From Halomonas fontilapidosi (GTDB taxonomy: Bacteria > Pseudomonadota > Gammaproteobacteria > Pseudomonadales > Halomonadaceae), in the NCBI RefSeq assembly GCF_014192285.1, contig NZ_JACHXQ010000002.1, forward strand, positions 158,968 through 222,967: a stretch of 64,000 bases of DNA, written 5' to 3'. Shown here piece after piece: positions 26,847 to 33,989 of this stretch. The translations under genes were made by a program, and so were the position numbers. Each line of letters starts with the position of its first letter. Position 1 is the stretch's first letter. The notes beneath the pieces were generated by a model, which saw nothing but the letters and a program-made list of their open reading frames with translations, searched no databases and was not told the DNA's origin.

Positions 26847-27317
26847 CTAGCACTCGAGGCCCAGGCGCTGATGCCACTCGGCGAGGCTCTCCTCGGGGTA
26901 ACCGGCAAAGCACTTGTCGTTGTCGTGGGCTTCGACCTCTACCCAGGAAGCCTTGCTGTCGAGCAGCAGATGGACTCGTTCCGGCGGGACCGGCAGCTTG
27001 CTATCGATCGCCGAAGCAAAGGGATGTACCAGTTCGGGCCAGCTGGGGTCGAAGACCCATAGCGCGCTGGCGCAGCGGCCGCAGAAGTGACGCTCGCCCG
27101 GGCTCTCTTCGCCGTCGATCACCGCATGGTAGATCCGCGTGTGCTCGGCACCTTCCACTTCGAGGGTCTCGGCGAGGGCGCCCAGGTTGATGGCGTAGCC
27201 GCCACCACCGGCAGTCTTGCGACAGATCGAGCAGTAGCAGCGCTGGTAGGGATAGGGATGGGGAGAGTCGACGCGAAAATGCACCGCGCCGCAGTGGCAG
27301 GACCCTTCGAGCAGCAT
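26847..27317 (-). CDS. GFA family zinc protein
   Basis: 156-residue GFA-fold protein. Cysteines are in GSCHCGAVHF, CYCSICRKT and FCGRCASALW, the zinc and glutathione-site pattern of the family. A proposed glutathione or small-thiol chemistry role is by family only. The ATG at 27317 follows GAGG at eight bases and begins exactly at the conserved N-terminus, so the upstream in-frame ATG at 27356 is rejected. It is convergent with the SDR gene. Confidence 0.84.
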   Translation of the reverse strand: MLLEGSCHCGAVHFRVDSPHPYPYQRCYCSICRKTAGGGGYAINLGALAETLEVEGAEHTRIYHAVIDGEESPGERHFCGRCASALWVFDPSWPELVHPFASAIDSKLPVPPERVHLLLDSKASWVEVEAHDNDKCFAGYPEESLAEWHQRLGLEC

Positions 27318-27462
27318 GTCGATACCTCGTTGGTAAGCACGGGAGGAACGGGCCATCGGGCTCCAGCCGGGCCCTGCCCCTCAGGATGGCCATCCCGCCG
27401 GATGGGTGCAATGCATGAGCGAGGCAGCGAGTAACGGGCCGTATCGCTTGTCGTCAGGACAA

Positions 27463-27476
27463 TTGACGCGCGTCAA
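27463..27476 (+). promoter_or_regulatory. FNR/ANR/DNR-type box upstream of the Spy-like gene
   Basis: TTGACGCGCGTCAA is a perfect palindrome of the form TTGAC-N4-GTCAA, close to the CRP/FNR-superfamily consensus TTGAT-N4-ATCAA. A TACGCT hexamer lies at 27498-27503, about 30 bases from the box centre, as expected for a class II activated promoter. The start codon is at 27590. Confidence 0.5.
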
Positions 27477-27589
27477 GGGGCAGCGCGCCTTACGAACTAC
27501 GCTGAAGAGGAGTTAATGCCGAGAACACGGCGCTACCTGGCGCAGGCAAGACGCTGCGCCGACAACGTTGGTACCCAAGGAGTGACGTC

Positions 27590-28189
27590 ATGAATCTTCG
27601 CACGCGGTCGCAGGCCATCGCGCTGGCCCTGATGCTGGGGGCCGCTGCCAGCGGCACCGCCCTCGCCCAGGGCATGATGGGCCAGGGGTATGGCCAGATG
27701 GGTCCCGGCATGATGGGGCCCGGGTTCGGGCAAGGCTATGGCCACATGGGGCCCGGCATGATGGGACCCGGGTTCGGGCAAGGCTATGGCCACATGGGGC
27801 CCGGCATGATGGGACCCGGGTTCGGGCAGGGCTATGGCCACATGGGGCCCGGCATGATGAGACCCGGGTTTGGGCAAGGCTATGGCTACATGGGCCTGCA
27901 GCAGCTATTCGACGAAGAGCAGCGCAATGCGGCACGGGAGCTGATGCAGGAGCACCGTCCCGCCCAGTTCGAGCGCATGAATCGAATCATGGAGTTGCGC
28001 GAGGAGATGTTCTCGCTGATGCAACAGGAGCGCCCCGATCCCGACGAGGTGAAAGCGCTGCATGCTCGCATGGCCGACGTGCATGGCGAGATGATGGCCG
28101 AGCAGCTGCGTCTGCGTAACCAACTTCAGGACCTGCTCACCGACGAACAGCGACAAAGGCTGCGCGATGCCATGCCGTATAATCGGTAA
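27590..28189 (+). CDS. Spy/CpxP-like periplasmic protein with Met/Gly-rich tandem repeats
   Basis: 199-residue exported protein. A signal peptide ends TALA at about residue 26. Residues 27-103 consist of near-identical 16-residue units rich in Gly, Met, Tyr, His and Pro (core GYGHMGPGMMGPGFGQ). The C-terminal half is helical and Arg/Glu/Met-rich, with the LTDEQRQRLR ending of the LTXXQ/CpxP/Spy family, whose members act as periplasmic chaperones or metal sensors. Repeated Met and His suggest copper or other soft-metal binding, which is an inference. AAGGAG precedes the ATG. An FNR/ANR-like box lies upstream. It is convergent with the racemase-superfamily gene. Confidence 0.75.
   Translation: MNLRTRSQAIALALMLGAAASGTALAQGMMGQGYGQMGPGMMGPGFGQGYGHMGPGMMGPGFGQGYGHMGPGMMGPGFGQGYGHMGPGMMRPGFGQGYGYMGLQQLFDEEQRNAARELMQEHRPAQFERMNRIMELREEMFSLMQQERPDPDEVKALHARMADVHGEMMAEQLRLRNQLQDLLTDEQRQRLRDAMPYNR
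27675..27894 (+). repeat. 48-bp in-frame tandem repeat
   Basis: Units of 48 bases start at 27723, 27771 and 27819, with partial or diverged copies before (from about 27675) and after (to 27894). The copies are almost identical at the nucleotide level, including silent positions, which indicates recent expansion. They encode 16-residue units inside the Spy-like gene. Confidence 0.85.
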
Positions 28190-28198
28190 CGTGGCGGC

Positions 28199-28219
28199 GG
28201 CGCGCGAATGACGCGCGCC
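28199..28219. terminator. GC-rich hairpin between convergent genes
   Basis: GGCGCGCG-AATGA-CGCGCGCC, ten bases after the Spy-like stop and before the convergent gene end. There is no T-run on either side, so termination is only suggested by position. Confidence 0.35.
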
Positions 28220-28237
28220 ACTGCGTGCCAGCGGGCC

Positions 28238-28969
28238 TCAGGGGATCGTGGCCAGCGGGCCGAGCAGGCTTTGCGGCAATCGGGTGCCGCTCAGCCGACG
28301 TAGCCCTGCCCACAGGGTCACCTGATTGGCGGTAAGCAGTTCCCGGCCGACCTCGCGGCTCAGGGCCTCGCGCAGGAACAGCGAGTTGACCGCGGTGTCG
28401 GGTATCAGCAGCGGACGCGAGGAGTCGGGATAACGGGCGCAGAAGCGACGCACTTCGGTGCCGATATCGGCCCGATGGGAATCAGCGGCATAGGGGCAGT
28501 CAAGTGCCTTGTCGTTGACCACGCAGACACCACCTTCACGCAGAAAGCTCGCCAGCCGCAGGGTCACCTCGTCCGGATAGGGGCTGAGCAGGTCCACCCG
28601 ATCATGACCGAGCGCAGCCAGCGCCTCCTGGAAGGCCAGCGCGGTGCTGGTGACCGGCACACCCAGCCGCGCTGCCAGGGCTGCACTCTGTGCCCGGGCC
28701 CACTCGAGCCCGCCGATGAAGCTGGCACTGGTGCAGGCCCATACCACGGCCTCGGCGCCGTCCTGCTCCACCAGCGCCTGGCCGACCGGCGCCAGCCGCT
28801 CCACCTCGCCCAGCCTCAGTAGCGCTGCCAGCGCGTGGTGGCCGTCGCTCGGCACCTTGCCCATGCGGATCGGCGGCAGCCCGGGCGCCTCGTCACTGAG
28901 GCTATACCACTCGTAATCATCGGGTCCGTCATCGGGCAGCAGGATACCGAGGCAGGGTTGTGGCGACAT
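28238..28969 (-). CDS. Asp/Glu racemase superfamily protein (maleate isomerase/arylmalonate decarboxylase-like)
   Basis: 243-residue protein of the fold shared by Asp/Glu racemase, maleate isomerase and arylmalonate decarboxylase. The first catalytic cysteine is present in WACTSASFIGG (about residue 79). The second region, where a maleate isomerase has a cysteine (typically ..SCT..), here reads LLIPDTAVNS, so Asp replaces Cys by my alignment. Activity may therefore be a one-Cys type chemistry or differ altogether. GGGAG precedes the ATG at 28969. The gene stands alone, so the pathway is unknown. Confidence 0.7.
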   Translation of the reverse strand: MSPQPCLGILLPDDGPDDYEWYSLSDEAPGLPPIRMGKVPSDGHHALAALLRLGEVERLAPVGQALVEQDGAEAVVWACTSASFIGGLEWARAQSAALAARLGVPVTSTALAFQEALAALGHDRVDLLSPYPDEVTLRLASFLREGGVCVVNDKALDCPYAADSHRADIGTEVRRFCARYPDSSRPLLIPDTAVNSLFLREALSREVGRELLTANQVTLWAGLRRLSGTRLPQSLLGPLATIP

Positions 28970-29098
28970 ACGATGATCTCCCGATCTGGCGGTAGATATT
29001 TGACGAGTCACGTTTGCACGCGGGACACGTTCCGACCTCAGGCTATCGCAGCACCTCCGGCGTCTGGCAATGCCCCTTAGGGGGCACGACGTTCGTGC

Positions 29099-29380
29099 TC
29101 ACAGGTATTCGCGCGTGGCCTCCATCACGCGGCCGTCGACGGTGCGCTGCAGCTTGTCCTCGATATCGCTGCACAGCGACGCCACCTCGCGTGAGGAGGC
29201 AGCGGCCACCACGAAACTCCATTCGCTGGCCTCGTGGCGATCCCGGTCGCCGCTCTCGCAGACCGCGATCGACGGATGGCGCCCGAAGCGCTCGTGCAGC
29301 CCGCCCATGCGCTGGCGCTTCTCCTTCAGCGAACGACAGCCCGGCAGAGCAATCTTGATGGTGAGGACGGCGATATCCAT
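29099..29380 (-). CDS. DUF503 family protein
   Basis: 93-residue protein with the DUF503 features: start MDIAVLTIKIALPGC, then SLKEKRQ, and the closing DKLQRTVDGRVM. Members are small alpha/beta proteins, sometimes near ribosome-binding factor genes, with no proven function. GGAG lies at good distance before ATG 29380, so the longer open frame is rejected. It is divergent from the GST gene. Confidence 0.82.
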   Translation of the reverse strand: MDIAVLTIKIALPGCRSLKEKRQRMGGLHERFGRHPSIAVCESGDRDRHEASEWSFVVAAASSREVASLCSDIEDKLQRTVDGRVMEATREYL

Positions 29381-29512
29381 GAGCTCTCCTTTCACGACGA
29401 GGGCGCTGGGGATGCCCCCGATCCAATACGCGCCTACCCAGGCTGCAGGCAGCATAGTAGCCTTTGCCCATGGCCTGCCCCGACGTAGATCAATATCCGC
29501 TCAGGAGACCCC

Positions 29513-30178
29513 ATGATTCAGCTCCATCACTGCGTCAGCGCCCGCTCCTTCCGTCCCCTCTGGATGCTCGAGGAACTGGGGCTTCCCTATGAGTTGACCC
29601 TTCATGACTTTCCACCACGCGTCCACGATGACGCCTTCCTGGCCATCAATCCGCTGGGTACGGTACCCGCCTTTATCGATGGCGAGGTATGCATGACCGA
29701 ATCGGCGGCCATCTGCCAATACCTGGCCGAGCGTCACCCCGAGGCCGGCCTGGACGTGGCCAGCGACGAGCCCGCCTATGGCGACTATCTCAACTTCCTG
29801 CACTTCGGCGAGGCAACCCTGACCTTTCCGCAAACCCTGGTGCTGCGCTATAGCCAGTTCGAACCCGAGGCGCGCCGCCAACCCCAGGTCGTGGAGGACT
29901 ACAGTCGCTGGTTCCTCTCGCGACTGCGGACCCTGGAGCCACGGCTGGAAACACGGCACTGGCTTTGCGCCGAGCGCTTCACCGCCGCCGACGTCTCGGT
30001 TGGCTATGCGCTGCTGCTGGCCAGCTACCTGGGGCTGGACGAACGCTTCAAGCCGCATGTGCGCGACTACTGGGCTCGCCTGCAGGCCCGCGAGGGCTTC
30101 CAGCCTGCCCTGCAGGCGCAGCAAGCCGCCGCCGAGGATCAGGGCATCTCGCCCACGGCCTCCATGGAGGGCCGCTGA
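29513..30178 (+). CDS. Glutathione S-transferase family protein
   Basis: 221-residue GST. The thioredoxin-fold N-terminal domain (1-80) carries SARSFRPLWMLEELGLPYE, with a Ser in the catalytic-loop region, then NPLGTVPAF with the cis-Pro, and ESAAICQYLAE contacting glutathione. The all-helical C-terminal domain ends with FTAADVSVGYAL, the conserved N-capping-box region. Roles in glutathione conjugation or reduction are likely; the substrate is not known. AGGAG precedes the ATG. Two further same-strand genes follow with 80- and 22-base gaps. Confidence 0.87.
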   Translation: MIQLHHCVSARSFRPLWMLEELGLPYELTLHDFPPRVHDDAFLAINPLGTVPAFIDGEVCMTESAAICQYLAERHPEAGLDVASDEPAYGDYLNFLHFGEATLTFPQTLVLRYSQFEPEARRQPQVVEDYSRWFLSRLRTLEPRLETRHWLCAERFTAADVSVGYALLLASYLGLDERFKPHVRDYWARLQAREGFQPALQAQQAAAEDQGISPTASMEGR

Positions 30179-30258
30179 GCCTGAAGGTGGGCATGGCACC
30201 CGGCCCGGCGCCGACGGTATCCTTGGTAGACCCGACAGCGTTCTGGAGCCGGCCCCCC

Positions 30259-30648
30259 ATGCACACGCCTCCCCTCGCCATCCATCGCACGCCCCTGGTC
30301 GCCGTGTACGGCACCCTCAAGCGCGGGCTGCGCAACCACCACTGGCTGGAAGGCGCCGACTTCGTGGGAGCGGATATCCTCACCTCGGCCACGCTCTACG
30401 ATCTCGGGCCCTATCCCGCGGCCAAGCCCCAGGCATCGAAGGGCATCGAGGTGGAGGTCTTCGAGGTCAGCGCCCGGCTGCTGGCCGGGCTGGATCGGCT
30501 CGAGGACTACCGGGTGCGGACGCCCAAGCACGGCGACTTCGAGCGGGTGATCCGTGCTACCGCCTTCGGCCCCGCCTGGCTTTACCTCTATAATCATGAC
30601 GTGGCCGGCTGCCCGGTGATTCGCCAAGGGGGCTGGCGGCCCCGCTAG
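30259..30648 (+). CDS. Gamma-glutamylcyclotransferase-like (YtfP/AIG2) protein
   Basis: 129-residue protein of the GGCT-like fold. The substrate loop is VYGTLKRGLRNHHWL (about 13-27), and the later LDRLEDYR (about 80-87) supplies the acidic residue expected near the active site. Family enzymes release 5-oxoproline from gamma-glutamyl compounds, which would suit the GST next door. The exact substrate is not known. The first ATG of the conserved reading frame is used. The SD is weak. Confidence 0.8.
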   Translation: MHTPPLAIHRTPLVAVYGTLKRGLRNHHWLEGADFVGADILTSATLYDLGPYPAAKPQASKGIEVEVFEVSARLLAGLDRLEDYRVRTPKHGDFERVIRATAFGPAWLYLYNHDVAGCPVIRQGGWRPR

Positions 30649-30670
30649 CCTCACCACCCAGGAGACGGCC

Positions 30671-30994
30671 ATGGTCCGCTTCATCTTTTATCTTGCCGTA
30701 CTGGCCGGCCTGGCCTACGGCGGGCTCTACTTCTACTACGGCGTGGAGATCAATCGGGCCCTCGACCAGCGGCTGGACGACCTCGGCCTTACTGCTGTGG
30801 AAGTCAGGCGTGTCGACTTCGCCCCCATGGCACCGCTGACCAGCGACAGCCGCGTCACTGCCGAGGTGACCTACGGCGGTGCCGAGGCGAGCCTCGACAT
30901 TCGCGTCATCGGTCATCCGGTATTCTCCGAACAGACCCGCCTGGAACTCGACAGCCTGCAGGCCCTGCGGCTGACCATCGGCGCCGGCGGCTGA
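30671..30994 (+). CDS. Hypothetical single-pass membrane protein
   Basis: 107-residue protein with one N-terminal TM helix (about 3-22, Tyr- and Gly-rich) and a soluble tail of about 80 residues with alternating beta-like strands. I recognise no domain. CAGGAG lies nine bases before the ATG, and only 22 bases separate it from the cyclotransferase-like gene, so the two are probably one transcript. Confidence 0.6.
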   Translation: MVRFIFYLAVLAGLAYGGLYFYYGVEINRALDQRLDDLGLTAVEVRRVDFAPMAPLTSDSRVTAEVTYGGAEASLDIRVIGHPVFSEQTRLELDSLQALRLTIGAGG

Positions 30995-31051
30995 GCCGCG
31001 GACCAGCAGGCAGCCACCGTTACCCCGCGCCACCGGAGCAGATTGGCCGGC

Positions 31052-32371
31052 TCACTTCGCGGGCAGACAGCCGTCGGGACTCGCCCCAGCGGGCAACTCG
31101 CGAAGGCGAACCTCCAGGTCGTGGCGCCGGTAGTCAGTATCGAAGGCCATCACCTCGACGACGGTGTCATCGCGCCGGCTGACCAGCCTCGGCGCCGAAT
31201 GGTACACGAACCGTTCGCCATCCACGGTCAGCTGCAGGCGCGGCAGGTCCTCCTCGTCGTACACCAGGCGCAGCGACGCGAAGCGCCACGTCAACGGCGC
31301 ATCCACGGCGCAGCTCGGCAGGTCCAGCGGCGTGCCCGGCTCAAGCTCGAGGTTCTGCCGCTCGAGTACCCTGCCCTCAACGTCGGTTACCGTCAGCCGG
31401 TAGGCACGCGGGCCCATAAGGGGGGCACCCTCCTCGGGCAGGCTCGCCAGCAGCGCGGCGCGCACCGGCGCCACCGGAAACAGCGGCGGCTGATAAGGCA
31501 GCGTCTTGCCGGGGCCGAGACGGTAGACGAAGCGCAGCGAAAGCAGCCGCTCGCTGATGGCATCCAGCCCCGGCACGGAACCCGACATCGCAGTCACCGC
31601 GCCGGGTTCCCAGGCGAGCTTGGCGTAGCGATCCTGCGAGGTACTTAGGAAGAGCGTGCCGGGGGTAGCGTCCAGCGTCAGCCGGTCTGCGACAGGCGGC
31701 TCGGGGGAGGCATCCACATAGCGCAGCAGGTAGTCATAGGAAGGATGGGCAATCCCCTGCGCCTCGGCCGGCAGGAAGAACAGCCCGCCACCCTCGGCAA
31801 CGCCAAGGGTGGCACGGAAGGGCTCGCGCTGCATGGCCACGGGATAGAGATCGACCCTTGCCAGATCGCGTGTCGGGGCGTGATCGATGAAGGACCAGCC
31901 GAAGGGATCGCCTGCCAGGTCCCAGCCCAAATAGGCAATACCGCCGGGCAGGCGCTCGTCGCGGTTGGCCACCGTCTGCAGGGTAAGCCGTGCGCTGGGG
32001 GCCACGTAACCCGCATCGAGGCTCTGGAAGCCTTCAGACTCGACCCGCAATTGGCCAGAGCCCCTGCCAAGCAGCCATGCTGGCCCGGGCATGGGTACCT
32101 TAAAGCGCCCGTCGGCATCGGTTGTCGCGGTTGCCGAATAGCGCTTGTCCCAGACCAGCTGGCGATCCGGGCCGCTCAGACCCCAGCCGTGGCGACTCAG
32201 GGTCACGGTGGCGCCGGCCACCGGCGCATCACTGTGGTACTCGACCAGTTGTCCCGACACAGGGGGCGGTGTCAGCCGCCACAGCACCAGCCACACCGCC
32301 AGTACAAGCCCCGACGCCACTGCGCCCGAGACCACGACCCACCGCCAACGGCGCCTGGAATTCTCGCTCAT
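31052..32371 (-). CDS. Hypothetical membrane-anchored protein with N-terminal Ig-like/carboxypeptidase-regulatory-like domain
   Basis: 439-residue protein. After a basic start, one TM helix occupies about 12-32. Residues about 35-120 look like a carboxypeptidase-regulatory or transthyretin-like beta domain (GQLVEYHSDAPVAGATVTL, then ATTDADGRFKVPMPG). The remaining 300 residues are not recognised and have no obvious repeats or catalytic motif. A very purine-rich SD (GGGAGGGGGAG) precedes the ATG at 32371, so the long open frame upstream is rejected. The protein is probably periplasmic. Function unknown. Confidence 0.6.
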   Translation of the reverse strand: MSENSRRRWRWVVVSGAVASGLVLAVWLVLWRLTPPPVSGQLVEYHSDAPVAGATVTLSRHGWGLSGPDRQLVWDKRYSATATTDADGRFKVPMPGPAWLLGRGSGQLRVESEGFQSLDAGYVAPSARLTLQTVANRDERLPGGIAYLGWDLAGDPFGWSFIDHAPTRDLARVDLYPVAMQREPFRATLGVAEGGGLFFLPAEAQGIAHPSYDYLLRYVDASPEPPVADRLTLDATPGTLFLSTSQDRYAKLAWEPGAVTAMSGSVPGLDAISERLLSLRFVYRLGPGKTLPYQPPLFPVAPVRAALLASLPEEGAPLMGPRAYRLTVTDVEGRVLERQNLELEPGTPLDLPSCAVDAPLTWRFASLRLVYDEEDLPRLQLTVDGERFVYHSAPRLVSRRDDTVVEVMAFDTDYRRHDLEVRLRELPAGASPDGCLPAK

Positions 32372-32492
32372 GCTCCCCCTCCCCTCCTCGCCCTTGGCAG
32401 CGTAGCACCCGTGGCATGGACCAGATGTTGCTGCGCTCGACAAGGGATGAGTGGGAGTGACGGCGAACGGCGGTTCTGAGGGCAAGGGCAGC

Positions 32493-32951
32493 CTACCGAT
32501 CCAGCCCCCAGTACCTGATCCGGCGGTAGAGCGCGGCGATGGCGCCACTGCCCAGCATCATGCCAAGGCCCGCCACCACCACGAACAGGGCGTCGTAGGC
32601 GACGGCACCCGCACCCGTGTAGGCCGCCACCAGCATGCCGACGTGACGCACCACCAGGTATACGCCGATCAGGAACGTGCCGGCCCGCACCAGGTCGTCG
32701 TCCGCAATACGCGCGCCCGTCTCGGTATCGCCATGCAGCCTCTCCGCCAGGCGGCCGGCGAAACACCACAGCAGCACGCCGCCAAGCATGGGCACGCCCA
32801 CCGTTGCCAGATAGACCAGCAATAATTTGCCGACCTCGGGCTCCGCGGCATTGGGTCCCAACAGCGCCAGCGCCGGTACCACCGCGAACAGTGTCTTCAG
32901 GAAGAGATAAAGCCCGAGCAGGCGGATCAGCAGGATGGAGAAGGGCTTCAT
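32493..32951 (-). CDS. Hypothetical four-TM membrane protein
   Basis: 152-residue protein with four hydrophobic helices (about 5-30, 43-67, 90-112, 118-142) and a charged cytoplasmic-type loop between helices 2 and 3. No known domain is recognised. It begins 12 bases after the stop of the upstream 117-residue gene, so the two are likely expressed together. Confidence 0.55.
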   Translation of the reverse strand: MKPFSILLIRLLGLYLFLKTLFAVVPALALLGPNAAEPEVGKLLLVYLATVGVPMLGGVLLWCFAGRLAERLHGDTETGARIADDDLVRAGTFLIGVYLVVRHVGMLVAAYTGAGAVAYDALFVVVAGLGMMLGSGAIAALYRRIRYWGLDR

Positions 32952-32963
32952 GGTGGCTCCGTG

Positions 32964-33317
32964 TCAGTCCTCCGCCTCGTCGTCCTCGATGGGCGTGCCC
33001 AGCGTATCCACTAGCATGCTGTGGCACTCGACATCGAACCACTCGTCGAAGCGCTTCAGGGTGCGCTTCGGCCACAGCGTGGGGTCGGTGTACCAGCCCT
33101 CCAGTTCCGACTCGAACAGGCCGCGCCAGTTGGCCTTGATCCACCGCCTGACCTCCTCCGGCGAATCCGCCACCTCGTCGCTGACCAGATAGACGGTCAG
33201 ATCGCTGTTGACCTCTGCCAGGGTAACGCTGCTGCCACCCGGCGAGGGATCGGCGTCGTTGATCCACTGCACGGCCGGAGCCTTGTAGCGCAGCAGCAGG
33301 GCGGAGCGGTTGAGCAT
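32964..33317 (-). CDS. Hypothetical small acidic protein
   Basis: 117-residue soluble protein, acidic at the C-terminus (IEDDEAED). Features are VQWINDADPSP near residue 17 and a Trp-rich helix (RRWIKANWRGLFESELEGW), then LKRFDEWFDVECHSMLVDT. It looks like a conserved unknown family of proteobacteria, but I cannot name it. GGAG lies six bases upstream of the ATG. Its stop and the next gene start are 12 bases apart. Confidence 0.55.
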   Translation of the reverse strand: MLNRSALLLRYKAPAVQWINDADPSPGGSSVTLAEVNSDLTVYLVSDEVADSPEEVRRWIKANWRGLFESELEGWYTDPTLWPKRTLKRFDEWFDVECHSMLVDTLGTPIEDDEAED

Positions 33318-33350
33318 GGAGCACTCCTCTATCGATGGCGGCTCTGAAGT

Positions 33351-33989
33351 TCAGGTTGAAGGAGGGGTGATGGAACGATGAACGCCCGGCCTGAAGCCAG
33401 CCTGCAACGCCCTCACGGTGGACTTCGGCGTCAGCACATCTACCACAGTCCTTGAACCGCAAGGCTCTGCCTGCTGGTAGCCCTCGAAGGTCCAGCTCCA
33501 GTGATTGCCATCCCAGACGAGATACGCCTGACCATCATGCTCAAAGATGGCACCATCCGGCAGTGCTGCAACCGGACTCTGCCAGGTCACCTTTCGCCGT
33601 CGAGCTATCCGCTCGTGGTGCAGCTGCCTATCCATCTCGGGCATGCGCACAGCATCCGGGTCATCAGGTCGGTTGGCCAGGGCCCAATGGCGCTTGAACT
33701 CGAGGGCCCGCTCTCGCTGGCACTCCTGACAGGGTCGATGGCCCGCTGCAAGCGCCGTTGCCTCGTCGAGAAAGAAGAGCTCCGTGTATTTACCAGGACT
33801 CATCAGCTCCCTGCTCTGGCCCTTGAACTCCAGCACACAGATGATCCAGCGCTGCACGGAGTGGGTCTTGACCACATTCTTCTCGGCATCATGAAGGGTG
33901 CCGCGGTTTCCCATCAGGGTGCCGCGTGCCGGAGATGACAAGATCTGACCAAACGGATCGACTCGGTTTTGTAGTGGCATCGGCTTCAC
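33351..33989 (-). CDS. Conserved protein of unknown function with Ada-like RPCxxC segment
   Basis: 212-residue protein that I recognise only as a widespread conserved unknown family. Its N-terminus reads LQNRVDPFGQI, then ARGTLMGNRG and LHD. The middle contains TELFFLDEATALAAGHRPCQEC (residues about 69-90, Cys at about 87 and 90). This resembles half of the Ada-type zinc site (EEALAAGYRPCKRC), although the other two cysteines are absent. The end carries VLTPKSTVRALQAGFRPGVH. Nucleic-acid contact is a guess from that likeness. Its ATG overlaps the HNH stop by four bases (ATGA), so the two are translated together. Confidence 0.65.
   Translation of the reverse strand: MKPMPLQNRVDPFGQILSSPARGTLMGNRGTLHDAEKNVVKTHSVQRWIICVLEFKGQSRELMSPGKYTELFFLDEATALAAGHRPCQECQRERALEFKRHWALANRPDDPDAVRMPEMDRQLHHERIARRRKVTWQSPVAALPDGAIFEHDGQAYLVWDGNHWSWTFEGYQQAEPCGSRTVVDVLTPKSTVRALQAGFRPGVHRSITPPST

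Noticed and set aside
27675..27894. Tandem repeat considered as a CRISPR array
   Set aside because: Units are contiguous with no variable spacers, and remain in frame within a coding gene.
28238..28969. Naming the racemase-superfamily gene eutA (ectoine utilisation)
   Set aside because: No ectoine catabolic genes adjacent and the decisive residues cannot be compared without an alignment.
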